DNA of 64,000 nt from Flavobacteriales bacterium UBA952 (GTDB taxonomy: Bacteria > Bacteroidota > Bacteroidia > Flavobacteriales_D > Crocinitomicaceae). The notes beneath the pieces were generated by a model that worked only from the letters and a program-made list of their open reading frames with translations, ran no database searches and was not told the origin of the DNA. The stretch's first letter is position 1; each line of letters starts with the position of its first letter. Shown in pieces: positions 17,442 to 25,413 of the stretch. A program made the translations under genes and the position numbers. The stretch covers positions 62,001 to 126,000 of the forward strand of contig DBCS01000002.1 of NCBI GenBank assembly GCA_002293185.1, written 5' to 3'.

Positions 17442-19997
17442 TTATAGCAGGCCTTTAGTGCGCAAGAATTCGTCGAGGCTTTCGATATCTGAAAACAAAA
17501 CTTCTCTGGCTTTGCTTCCTTGAAAAGGCCCAATGATATTCATGCCTTCGAGCTGATCAACAATTCGCCCTGCGCGGTTATAACCAAGTTTGAGTTTACG
17601 TTGTAATAAACTTGCTGAGCCTTGTTGATTAATAACTACGATCCGAGCAGAATCGACAAACATATTGTCTATCTCATTCATGTCAATATCTCCACTGGTT
17701 TCGGATCCTTCTGCAATATATTCAGGTAGAATTAAAGCCTCGGGATACGCCCGCTGTGAACCAATAAAGTTACAGATTTCTTCAACTTCAGGGGTATCCA
17801 CAAAACCGCACTGCAAGCGCTTCATTTCGGAGCCAGTAGAAATGAGCATATCGCCACGACCAATTAATTGGTCAGCACCTGAAGCGTCTAGTATGGTACG
17901 CGAATCAATTTTTGACAAAACTCTAAATGCAATGCGCGCTGGGAAGTTTGCTTTAATCATACCTGTTATCACGTTAACGGACGGCCGCTGCGTAGCCACG
18001 ATAAGGTGAATACCTATAGCGCGTGCCAACTGCGCAATACGCGCAATGGGATGTTCCACTTCTTTTCCTGCAGTCATGATGAGATCGGCAAATTCATCTA
18101 TGAGCACTATAATATATGGAAGGTAATGGTGTCCTTTTTCCGGATTTAAGCGACGCCCAATAAATTTAGCGTTGTACTCCTTAATCGTCCTGACACTTGC
18201 ATCTTTGAGCAGTTCGTAGCGATCGTCCATTTCGATACACAAGGAATTAAGTGTATTAACGACTTTAGAAGTATCGGTAATAATGGCGTCCTCCTCTCCC
18301 GGTAGTTTGGCCAAGAAGTGCCGTTCAATTTTATTGAAGAGGGTCAGTTCAACTTTTTTAGGATCCACCAACACAAATTTAACTTGCGCCGGATGTTTTT
18401 TGTAAAGGATGGATATTAAAATAGCATTAAGACCCACTGATTTTCCTTGCCCAGTTGCCCCCGCTACGAGTAGGTGGGGCATTTTGGTGAGGTCAAAAAC
18501 ATACGTTTCGTTGGTGATTGTTTTTCCCATTACGATTGGTAGCTCGCCGTCGAAGTTCTGAAATTTATCGGAGGCAATAAGCGAGCGCATTGAAACCATT
18601 TCTGGATTTGAATTCGGTACCTCAATACCGATTGTGCCCTTACCCGGAATAGGAGCGATGATTCGGATGCCTAAAGCGGATAGACTTAAGGCAATATCGT
18701 CCTCGAGGTTTTTGATTTTTGAAATGCGAACACCAGGTGCTGGTACAATTTCGTAAAGTGTTACTGTAGGCCCTACTGTTGCTTTGATTTTTGCGATATC
18801 GATCTTGTAATGTGAAAGCGTTTCAACGATTCTATCTTTGTTATTCTCAAGTTCTTCTTTACTGACAGAAACACCCGTAGATACATACTCTTTCATGAGT
18901 TCTAAAGGCGGCAGTAAATATCCTTCTAGGTCTTTGGTGGGATCGTATTCACCGTGTTCACTCACTAATTGTGAAGCGCGGTCTTCCTCTTCAGACATTG
19001 GGGTTTTAAAGGGAGTATCGAGAATTGGATCTGCCCCTAATTCAATTTCAAAGTCCGAGTCAAAGCTGTTTTCTTGGATTGGATCTTTGTCTACTTGAAG
19101 AATTAATTCGCTTTCTTGCTCAAAAATATCATCCTCATCGCCGTCGTCAAAGACTACAGTTTGGGAGATGTTGTCTGCTTTAATTTGGTCCGCTTTGATC
19201 GTATTGACGACGTATATATCATCAAAAGATGCAGCGTCATCATTCAAGGCTTCTTCATCTGAATCGTTGCCTTGCTCTTTTGTTCCAAAAATACGCTGTA
19301 AAAGCGCTCGATAATTTGGGCTGAATTGAAGCGTAGTGAGGACAAAAAAGGCAATTACATGCATAAATAAGGTACCGAAGCCACCAAAAGTAATTTGCAG
19401 CCACTGATTGGTGTAAAAACCAAAAGCACCGCCAGCATAGCTCATTTGCGGGCTAAAAAACCCTAAGCATATTGAACCCCAAAGCACATAACTAATCGTT
19501 ACACTTGTTGCCCTTGCTAAAGGAAGCAGGGCTGTCCCGAATAGAATTTTAAAACCGCCAAGAAACAAAAGGAAAATAAGACCAAAAGAGGGTAGGCCAA
19601 ATCCGCGGTAAATGAGAAGGTGAGAAGTCCAGGCACCGAATTTCCCAAGCCAATTCGCTGCTGCAGGAAGTTCGTTATTGAAAATATAGGCGACAAAACT
19701 TCTGTTGAGCAGTTGGTCTTGGTCTTTGGTCCAGGTAAAGAGGTAAGAAATACAGGCTAAAAACAAGTAAATACTCAACAAACTTAAAAGCGCACCAACA
19801 ATAATTTTAATTTTTGGTAAGTTGAACCGTTCCTTGAATTTTGCAGCAGCGGAAGGACGGTCATTTGAAGAATTTTTGGTTTCCTTATGACGCCCAAGCT
19901 CAGCATCCTCTTGCTTTTTAGAACGTGCACGAGTTGGTTCCTCTGTTTTTGGAGCAGGTTTGAAGCTTGATTTTGGGATATATTCGTTTTCTTCCAT
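17442..19997 (-). CDS. ftsK: DNA translocase FtsK/SpoIIIE
   Basis: Membrane-anchored motor that pumps chromosomal DNA through the closing septum and activates dimer resolution at dif. The 851-residue protein has a charged N-terminus, four membrane segments between about residues 65 and 220 (the first is IIVGALLSLLSIYLFLACI), and an acidic linker to about 350. The motor domain follows, with Walker A GATGQGKSVGLN (Lys519), VLVDPKKVELTLF, Walker B VLIDEFADLI and ATQRPSVNVITG. The C-terminal winged-helix gamma domain (about 785-851) shows SLLQRKLKLGYNRAGRIVDQLE, which reads polar DNA motifs. Length is typical for Flavobacteriia. It is transcribed alone or with the upstream secreted-protein gene 89 bases away. 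Confidence 0.96.
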   Translation of the reverse strand: MEENEYIPKSSFKPAPKTEEPTRARSKKQEDAELGRHKETKNSSNDRPSAAAKFKERFNLPKIKIIVGALLSLLSIYLFLACISYLFTWTKDQDQLLNRSFVAYIFNNELPAAANWLGKFGAWTSHLLIYRGFGLPSFGLIFLLFLGGFKILFGTALLPLARATSVTISYVLWGSICLGFFSPQMSYAGGAFGFYTNQWLQITFGGFGTLFMHVIAFFVLTTLQFSPNYRALLQRIFGTKEQGNDSDEEALNDDAASFDDIYVVNTIKADQIKADNISQTVVFDDGDEDDIFEQESELILQVDKDPIQENSFDSDFEIELGADPILDTPFKTPMSEEEDRASQLVSEHGEYDPTKDLEGYLLPPLELMKEYVSTGVSVSKEELENNKDRIVETLSHYKIDIAKIKATVGPTVTLYEIVPAPGVRISKIKNLEDDIALSLSALGIRIIAPIPGKGTIGIEVPNSNPEMVSMRSLIASDKFQNFDGELPIVMGKTITNETYVFDLTKMPHLLVAGATGQGKSVGLNAILISILYKKHPAQVKFVLVDPKKVELTLFNKIERHFLAKLPGEEDAIITDTSKVVNTLNSLCIEMDDRYELLKDASVRTIKEYNAKFIGRRLNPEKGHHYLPYIIVLIDEFADLIMTAGKEVEHPIARIAQLARAIGIHLIVATQRPSVNVITGMIKANFPARIAFRVLSKIDSRTILDASGADQLIGRGDMLISTGSEMKRLQCGFVDTPEVEEICNFIGSQRAYPEALILPEYIAEGSETSGDIDMNEIDNMFVDSARIVVINQQGSASLLQRKLKLGYNRAGRIVDQLEGMNIIGPFQGSKAREVLFSDIESLDEFLRTKGLL

Positions 19998-20060
19998 GAG
20001 GCTTTAGCGTCTAATGAAACGAAAATACAGTAAAGCGGTACACCAAAAATGAAAAGGCTG

Positions 20061-20068
20061 CAAACCTA
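20061..20068 (-). promoter_or_regulatory. Candidate ftsK promoter, -7 element TAGGTTTG
   Basis: Minus-strand TAGGTTTG matches TAnnTTTG exactly and lies in the 89-base gap upstream of ftsK, giving a leader of about 60 bases. No clear -33 TTG at the right distance was seen, so ftsK may also be read from the upstream gene. Confidence 0.4.
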
Positions 20069-20086
20069 TAAACAGTATGCTGTTAG

Positions 20087-20722
20087 TTAATCTTGAGGTG
20101 AGGTGCTATTTTGAGTTTGTATCTGTTCTAAAAATGCCTCGAGTGGAAGTACTTTGTATTTTTTGTCTGGGATAAATAATTGAATAGGCGGGGTGCGCAC
20201 ATTCCAGTTTCGAAGCTCGAAAGCCATATAACCGTTATCTGTAGGAATTTGCCCTTTAACTGGTAAACCAGGTGCACCTTTGAGCCCTACAAAGTAACTT
20301 GAGGCTATTGTCTTGGTATAAAGTAAGGGCGTTGTCCCTTTGGTATTTTCTATGATTGCTTCTTTGCAAATGAGCCCATTGACATTTATTTTTCCGCGTT
20401 TCACTTTGTAGTCGAGCTTGTTATTTTCAGGGAGTGAATCACCGATTTGAACTGCAAAAAATTGGCCATCTATTTCGATTAACGAGAGTAGTTTTTTTCT
20501 TTTCAAATGATGGATGCTTTCTTGGTTTTTGCCATCGGCCATGAGGTAGTTATAACGCACCAAGGAGTCAAGTGCATAGATAAAAAGTTTACCCTCGGTA
20601 GTGTCTTTACTGATGAAGTCTACGGTAATTAGATGATATTCTAAACTACCAACAAATGGTTTTTGAGCTGAATAAATTTGATCTAAAGCGCAAAATAAGA
20701 ACAGAAAGATGTACTTCGGCAT
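20087..20722 (-). CDS. Small secreted protein of unknown function (GLPGLI/DUF4412-like)
   Basis: A 211-residue exported protein, started at the ATG at 20722; the frame extends two codons to a TTG at 20728 that falls inside the promoter element and is unlikely to be used. It has a signal peptide (MPKYIFLFLFCALDQIYSAQ) and then a strand-rich body. The segment GLKGAPGLPVKGQIP and the pattern of an initial YHLI strand with later Lys-rich stretches recall Bacteroidota GLPGLI or DUF4412 periplasmic proteins, whose role is not known. It sits upstream of ftsK on the same strand and is divergent from arginase. No catalytic motif is visible. Confidence 0.6.
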   Translation of the reverse strand: MPKYIFLFLFCALDQIYSAQKPFVGSLEYHLITVDFISKDTTEGKLFIYALDSLVRYNYLMADGKNQESIHHLKRKKLLSLIEIDGQFFAVQIGDSLPENNKLDYKVKRGKINVNGLICKEAIIENTKGTTPLLYTKTIASSYFVGLKGAPGLPVKGQIPTDNGYMAFELRNWNVRTPPIQLFIPDKKYKVLPLEAFLEQIQTQNSTSPQD

Positions 20723-20725
20723 AAA

Positions 20726-20733
20726 CAAAGCTA
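20726..20733 (-). promoter_or_regulatory. Candidate promoter, -7 element TAGCTTTG, 3 bases before an ATG
   Basis: Minus-strand TAGCTTTG is followed by TTT and then the ATG at 20722. If used with normal spacing, transcription would begin at or within a base or two of the ATG, giving a leaderless mRNA. Confidence 0.5.
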
Positions 20734-20767
20734 AGTAAAATGGTCAAAAGCATTGCCAAAATAGCCT

Positions 20768-20775
20768 TATCTTTG
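20768..20775 (+). promoter_or_regulatory. Candidate arginase-argS promoter, -7 element TATCTTTG
   Basis: TATCTTTG is an exact TAnnTTTG match, 23 bases before the arginase ATG. It faces away from the TAGCTTTG element of the secreted-protein gene 34 bases away, giving a compact divergent promoter region. Confidence 0.55.
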
Positions 20776-20798
20776 TATCAGCCCCCAAAGGGTCCTTT

Positions 20799-21734
20799 AT
20801 GCCGAGAAATTTACAATTTATCTTCAATCCTTCTGAATTAGGAGCAGGCACACGTGGCGCTTCGCTAGGCCCAGAAGCAATTCGAGCTGCTGCCCGTTCC
20901 AAAGGAAGCACTTTATTTGCCGATTATCCCGTTCAAATTGTTGATCAATACAATGATCTACTCGACCACAAAAGCCCTTTTGTTTTTGCTAAAAATATTG
21001 ACGGTTTGCGCAGTGTATTTGATTCTCTCGAAGAAAAAATGCAAAATTGTTTTACGCATAAAGCCTTACCCTTATTGATATCTGGAGATCACAGTGCAGC
21101 AGCAGGTACCTTAGCTGCGCTTCACAAGTTGTATGGTCAGAAGCGTATCGGTGTCATTTGGATAGATGCACATGCCGATATTCATTCTCCATATACAACC
21201 CCATCTGGCAATATTCACGGTATGCCGATTGCTGCAGCCCTTGGGCTCGATCACCTTCATTTGGCTAAAAACATGCCAGATTCTGCTACTGTAGGCCATT
21301 GGAATGATCTTAAATGCCGTGCAATTTTACCTCAAGACCTTGTTTATATTGGTGTGCGTGACACAGAAGTAGAAGAAGAACTCCTGATGACAGAATTACA
21401 GTTGAAAAATTATACTGTAGCTGAATTACGCCACAAAGGGCTTTCTGTTTGTTTGGCTGAAATGAGTTCTCAACTGAAGGCTTGCGATATTATTTATGTT
21501 TCTTTTGATGTAGATAGCATTGACCCAGTAGAAACTTCTTTCGGAACCGGTACTCCGGTTGCCGACGGCTTACATTTTGTGGAAGCAAATGAAATATTGA
21601 CGTACTTTTCAAAAGACCCAAGGCTATGCGCCCTTGAAATTGTAGAAGTAAATCCTTGCCTCGACGACGAGAAAAACAAAATGGCAGAGCGCACGCTTGA
21701 CCTTATCGAAAACATCATTACCCAACTCTCCTAA
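20799..21734 (+). CDS. rocF: Arginase (ureohydrolase family)
   Basis: Mn-dependent hydrolase of the ureohydrolase family. The motif set is closest to arginase (arginine to ornithine and urea) rather than agmatinase. It includes GDHSAAAGTLAALH, IWIDAHADIHSPYTTPSGNIHGMPIA and FDVDSIDPVETSFGTGTPV, with the His and Asp metal ligands in GDHS, DAHAD and DVDSID. The 311-residue length is usual. argS begins 1 base after its stop, so an arginine-degrading enzyme and the enzyme that charges tRNA with arginine share a transcript. Formiminoglutamase is a less likely alternative. Confidence 0.88.
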   Translation: MPRNLQFIFNPSELGAGTRGASLGPEAIRAAARSKGSTLFADYPVQIVDQYNDLLDHKSPFVFAKNIDGLRSVFDSLEEKMQNCFTHKALPLLISGDHSAAAGTLAALHKLYGQKRIGVIWIDAHADIHSPYTTPSGNIHGMPIAAALGLDHLHLAKNMPDSATVGHWNDLKCRAILPQDLVYIGVRDTEVEEELLMTELQLKNYTVAELRHKGLSVCLAEMSSQLKACDIIYVSFDVDSIDPVETSFGTGTPVADGLHFVEANEILTYFSKDPRLCALEIVEVNPCLDDEKNKMAERTLDLIENIITQLS

Positions 21735-21735
21735 A

Positions 21736-23637
21736 ATGGAACAACATATTCGTCAAGCCATACTTGCTGCTGCACCCGATTTATTTGGCGTGCCGATCCA
21801 GGAATCCTTCATTCAGTTTCAACAAACCCGACGCGACATGGAAGGCGATCTCACATTGGTCGTTTTTCCTTTTGTCAAATTATTGCGCTGTACTCCACAA
21901 GAGGCTGGAGCTAAGCTCAAAATTTGGATCGAGACAAACATTGATGGTGTTTCTCATTGCAATGTAGTGAGTGGCTTTTTAAATATTGTATTTACGAATA
22001 TGTATTGGCTCGAGCAGCTCATCCAAATGCAAAATCAAGCAAATTACGGATTTTCACTAGCCAATTCAAAGCCAACCGTAATGGTGGAATATGCCTCGCC
22101 CAACACCAATAAGCCTTTGCACTTGGGTCATTTGCGCAATATTTTCTTGGGTGCATCCGTTGCCCAAATTTTACGTGCCGTCGGGCACAAAGTAGTGCGT
22201 ACGCAAGTCATCAACGACCGCGGTATTCATATTTGTAAATCAATGCTTGCGTGGGAAAAATTCTCCCCCGTCAATGCGCGAGGTGAGCGTGAAACACCAG
22301 CCAATACAGGTCTGAAAGGCGATAAGCTCGTGGGAAAATACTACGTCGAGTTCGATAGAGCACTCCAAATTGAAGCGAAGGCAATCATGATACAATGGCA
22401 AAGTGGTAACTTTTCTGACACCCCAGCTGCCATTGAAGAAGCAGTGCTCAATTTTGAAAAAGCTAAGGAAGGTAAAGACGAAAAAGCAGTAGCTGCACTC
22501 GATGATAAAATCAAGGAATTAGCCAAGAACCAAACAACCATCTTACAAGAAGCCAAAGATATGTTGGTGAGGTGGGAGGCACGCGATCCACAAGTTTACT
22601 TGCTTTGGTCTACCATGAACGGTTGGGTGTATGCAGGTTTTGACCAAACTTATGCGCAAATGGGCGTGTCTTTTGACAAGCTTTATTACGAATCCGACAC
22701 TTTTTTACTCGGTAAAGACCAAGTCATGGAGGGCATTAAAAGCGGCGTTTTTTATCAGAAACCTGACGGTTCTGTTTGGATAGACCTCACCGCAGATGGG
22801 CTCGATGAAAAATTAGTCTTGCGTTCAGATGGCACCGCTGTTTACATGACCCAAGATATCGGAACCGCCATTGACCGCTTTAAAGATTTTCCGGATTTAC
22901 ACGGTATGGTTTATACAGTTGGCAATGAGCAAGACTACCACTTTAAAGTGTTGTTTTTGATCCTTCAAAAATTAGGTTACGCATGGGCAAAAAATTGCTT
23001 TCATTTGAGCTACGGCATGGTTGATCTTCCCAGCGGTAAAATGAAATCCAGAGAAGGAACAGTTGTAGATGCCGACGACCTCATGGCAGAAGTTATCGAG
23101 AAAGCCAAAGAAATGACCCAAGAGCGTGGCCACTTAGAAGGCCTTGACAACGCTGCTCGCGAGCAACTTTACACACAAATTGGCTTAGGTGGCCTTAAAT
23201 ATTACTTGTTAAAAGTAGATCCGAAAAAACGAATGTTGTTCAATCCGGAAGAATCTATCGACCTTACGGGAAACACTGGTCCGTTCTTACAATATGCCCA
23301 TGCGCGTATCTCTACACTATTGGAGAAGGCTGCTTATTTACAAACAACACTTTCTTTGGTCACGCCAATGCGCGCTGAGGAAAAGGAAATCATCAAGCAA
23401 TTGGCTTTGTTTGGCACCACCTTAGAAGAGGCTGCCAAAGGATATTCACCTGCGCTACTCGCTAACTACAGTTATGAGTTGGTGAAGTTGTACAATACCT
23501 TCTACCAAAGCGTTAAAATTGTCATTGAACCCGATGCAGCCGTGCGTCAGTTCAGACTTTCTTTAAGTGCTACGGTTCGTCAGGTGCTAGCTCAAGCACT
23601 AGGTTTATTGGGAGTGGAAGCACCCCAGCGCATGTAG
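21736..23637 (+). CDS. argS: Arginyl-tRNA synthetase
   Basis: Class I synthetase charging tRNA-Arg. I start at the ATG at 21736, one base after the arginase stop; the frame is open 13 codons further upstream inside arginase but that stretch is not conserved-looking. From here the protein is 633 residues. The N-terminal Add-1 domain (about 1-110) is followed by the HIGH region SPNTNKPLHLGHLRN. SGKMKSREGTVV stands for the KMSKS loop, and a C-terminal DALR anticodon-binding domain begins near LLEKAAYLQ. An insertion of charged residues at about 235-265 (KAKEGKDEKAVAALDDK) is typical for Bacteroidota ArgRS. Confidence 0.95.
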   Translation: MEQHIRQAILAAAPDLFGVPIQESFIQFQQTRRDMEGDLTLVVFPFVKLLRCTPQEAGAKLKIWIETNIDGVSHCNVVSGFLNIVFTNMYWLEQLIQMQNQANYGFSLANSKPTVMVEYASPNTNKPLHLGHLRNIFLGASVAQILRAVGHKVVRTQVINDRGIHICKSMLAWEKFSPVNARGERETPANTGLKGDKLVGKYYVEFDRALQIEAKAIMIQWQSGNFSDTPAAIEEAVLNFEKAKEGKDEKAVAALDDKIKELAKNQTTILQEAKDMLVRWEARDPQVYLLWSTMNGWVYAGFDQTYAQMGVSFDKLYYESDTFLLGKDQVMEGIKSGVFYQKPDGSVWIDLTADGLDEKLVLRSDGTAVYMTQDIGTAIDRFKDFPDLHGMVYTVGNEQDYHFKVLFLILQKLGYAWAKNCFHLSYGMVDLPSGKMKSREGTVVDADDLMAEVIEKAKEMTQERGHLEGLDNAAREQLYTQIGLGGLKYYLLKVDPKKRMLFNPEESIDLTGNTGPFLQYAHARISTLLEKAAYLQTTLSLVTPMRAEEKEIIKQLALFGTTLEEAAKGYSPALLANYSYELVKLYNTFYQSVKIVIEPDAAVRQFRLSLSATVRQVLAQALGLLGVEAPQRM

Positions 23638-23649
23638 GGTAATATACAT

Positions 23650-25413
23650 TTAGTGCTTACCGAAGATGACTTCATCGGTAAGTTGACGCACCATTACAAA
23701 CAATTCATCCTTAAATGTTTGCGCATCATAAGTACCGCGTTCGATCATGCGTAGTTTATGTTCCCATTGCCCTGTTAACTCGGGGCTTTTTAGCAAGTCA
23801 AATGATATCTTGTCGATGAGTGCCATTCCGGTTGGTGTAGCACTGAGGTTTTTTTTCTTTTTCTCGATGTATTGGCGCTTGAAAAGGGTCTCGATGATAC
23901 TAGCGCGCGTAGACGGGCGCCCGATGCCATTTTCTTTCATGACTTCGCGCATTTCTTCGTTTTCGACAAGCTTTCCAGCAGTTTCCATGGCGCGCAGCAA
24001 GGTAGCTTCAGTGTAGTATTTGGGAGGGCTGGTTTTACCTTCGTGGATATACGGTGCGTGTGGGCCACTTTCTCCTTTGGTAAAAAGCGGTAAAATTTTG
24101 TCCTCGGGGTTGGTTTGTTGTGCTTTGAGATCCTCGTAAAGCATGCGCCAGCCTTTGTCGAGGACTTGCTTGCCAGTTGCTTTGAACTCGAGCGCTTCCA
24201 CTTTGCCAATAACTGTAGTATTGGATACTTTGCATTCTGGGTAAAAAGCGGCTATAAACCGACGGACAATGAGGTCGTATACGCGTTGCTCATCGGGGCT
24301 GATACCAGATGGCGCCACACCAGTTGGGATGATCGCATGGTGATCTGTAATTTTCTTGTCGTCGAAAATCTGTTTGGATTTCTTGATTGGCTTGCCTTCA
24401 AGTGCTGTTGTAAAACGCTTGTAGTCTCGGAGGCCACTGAGAATCCCGGGAATTTTTGGGTGTAGATCTTCAGAAAGATATGTGGTGTCTACACGCGGGT
24501 AGGTCACTAATTTTTTTTCGTAAAGACTCTGGACTTTATTAAGGGTTTCTTCTGCAGAGTAGCCATAATAACGGTTGCCGTCTACCTGAAGCGAAGTAAG
24601 GTCATAGAGTCTTGGATTGCCTTCTTTGGCATCTTTTTGCTCAAAGCTGATGATTTCAAAGGGTTTGCCTTGGAGATAATCGAGCCCTTTTTGCGCTTTT
24701 TCTTTGGTTTTGAGTCGATCAATTTGGCAATTGAACTCTGTTTCTCGATAAATTGTTTTGAGTTCGTAGAATGTTTCGCTTTTGAAGGCTTCTATTTCTT
24801 TTTGACGCTGAACAATCAATGCAAGCGTTGGTGTTTGAACGCGCCCAACGGAAAGCGTTTGTTTGTCACGGCCATATTTGCGTGTAAAAAGCCGCGTACC
24901 GTTGATCCCTAAGACCCAATCCCCAACCGCCCTGGCGTTGCCTGCAGCGAAAAGGCGGTCAAAATCTGAGCCGGGCCTTAGTTTTTTAAAACCATCTTTA
25001 ATGGCTTCTTCGGTCAGAGAAGAAATCCAGAGCCGCTTGACCGGCACTTTGCATTTGGCCTTAAGCAGCACCCAGCGCTGAATGAGTTCTCCTTCTTGCC
25101 CAGCATCTCCGCAATTGATCACCTCTGTAGCTTGGCTAATCAGGCGCTCAATAACATGGAACTGCTTTTTAGCGCCGTCGTCGCCGCGCAGCTTGATGCC
25201 AAATTGCGCCGGTATGATAGGTAAATCTTCTAATTTCCAGTATTTCCAATTGGGGTTGTAGTCTTCGGGGTCTTTGAGTGAACACAGGTGTCCATAAACC
25301 CAAGTGACAGCATAGCCATTGCCTTCTAGGTAGCCATCTTTGCGGTTTTTGGCACCTAAAATTTCCGCTAAGTCGCGGGCAACACTTGGCTTTTCAGCGA
25401 TGCAAACAATCAT
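23650..25413 (-). CDS. topB: DNA topoisomerase III (type IA)
   Basis: Type IA topoisomerase that decatenates DNA and resolves recombination intermediates. Toprim domain at about 1-140 with the N-terminal Glu (IAEKPSVARDLA) and the acidic motif CGDAGQEGELIQRW. The LSVGRVQTPTLALI motif follows, and the catalytic Tyr305 sits in VTYPRVDTTYLSEDL, then DHHAIIPTG. At 587 residues it is shorter than E. coli TopB (653) and lacks C-terminal zinc ribbons, so it is the catalytic core only. The ATG overlaps the dsbD stop by one base, so it is the last gene of the tsaD-dsbD unit. Confidence 0.93.
   Translation of the reverse strand: MIVCIAEKPSVARDLAEILGAKNRKDGYLEGNGYAVTWVYGHLCSLKDPEDYNPNWKYWKLEDLPIIPAQFGIKLRGDDGAKKQFHVIERLISQATEVINCGDAGQEGELIQRWVLLKAKCKVPVKRLWISSLTEEAIKDGFKKLRPGSDFDRLFAAGNARAVGDWVLGINGTRLFTRKYGRDKQTLSVGRVQTPTLALIVQRQKEIEAFKSETFYELKTIYRETEFNCQIDRLKTKEKAQKGLDYLQGKPFEIISFEQKDAKEGNPRLYDLTSLQVDGNRYYGYSAEETLNKVQSLYEKKLVTYPRVDTTYLSEDLHPKIPGILSGLRDYKRFTTALEGKPIKKSKQIFDDKKITDHHAIIPTGVAPSGISPDEQRVYDLIVRRFIAAFYPECKVSNTTVIGKVEALEFKATGKQVLDKGWRMLYEDLKAQQTNPEDKILPLFTKGESGPHAPYIHEGKTSPPKYYTEATLLRAMETAGKLVENEEMREVMKENGIGRPSTRASIIETLFKRQYIEKKKKNLSATPTGMALIDKISFDLLKSPELTGQWEHKLRMIERGTYDAQTFKDELFVMVRQLTDEVIFGKH

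Noticed and set aside
23650..23760. Topoisomerase III ending without zinc ribbons as a truncation
   Set aside because: All catalytic motifs are present and short TopB forms exist; the end looks natural and there is no sign of a broken frame downstream.
24115..24465. 116-codon plus-strand frame inside topB, and similar long opposite-strand frames inside dsbD and tamB
   Set aside because: They mirror strong coding frames on the other strand and show no family motif.
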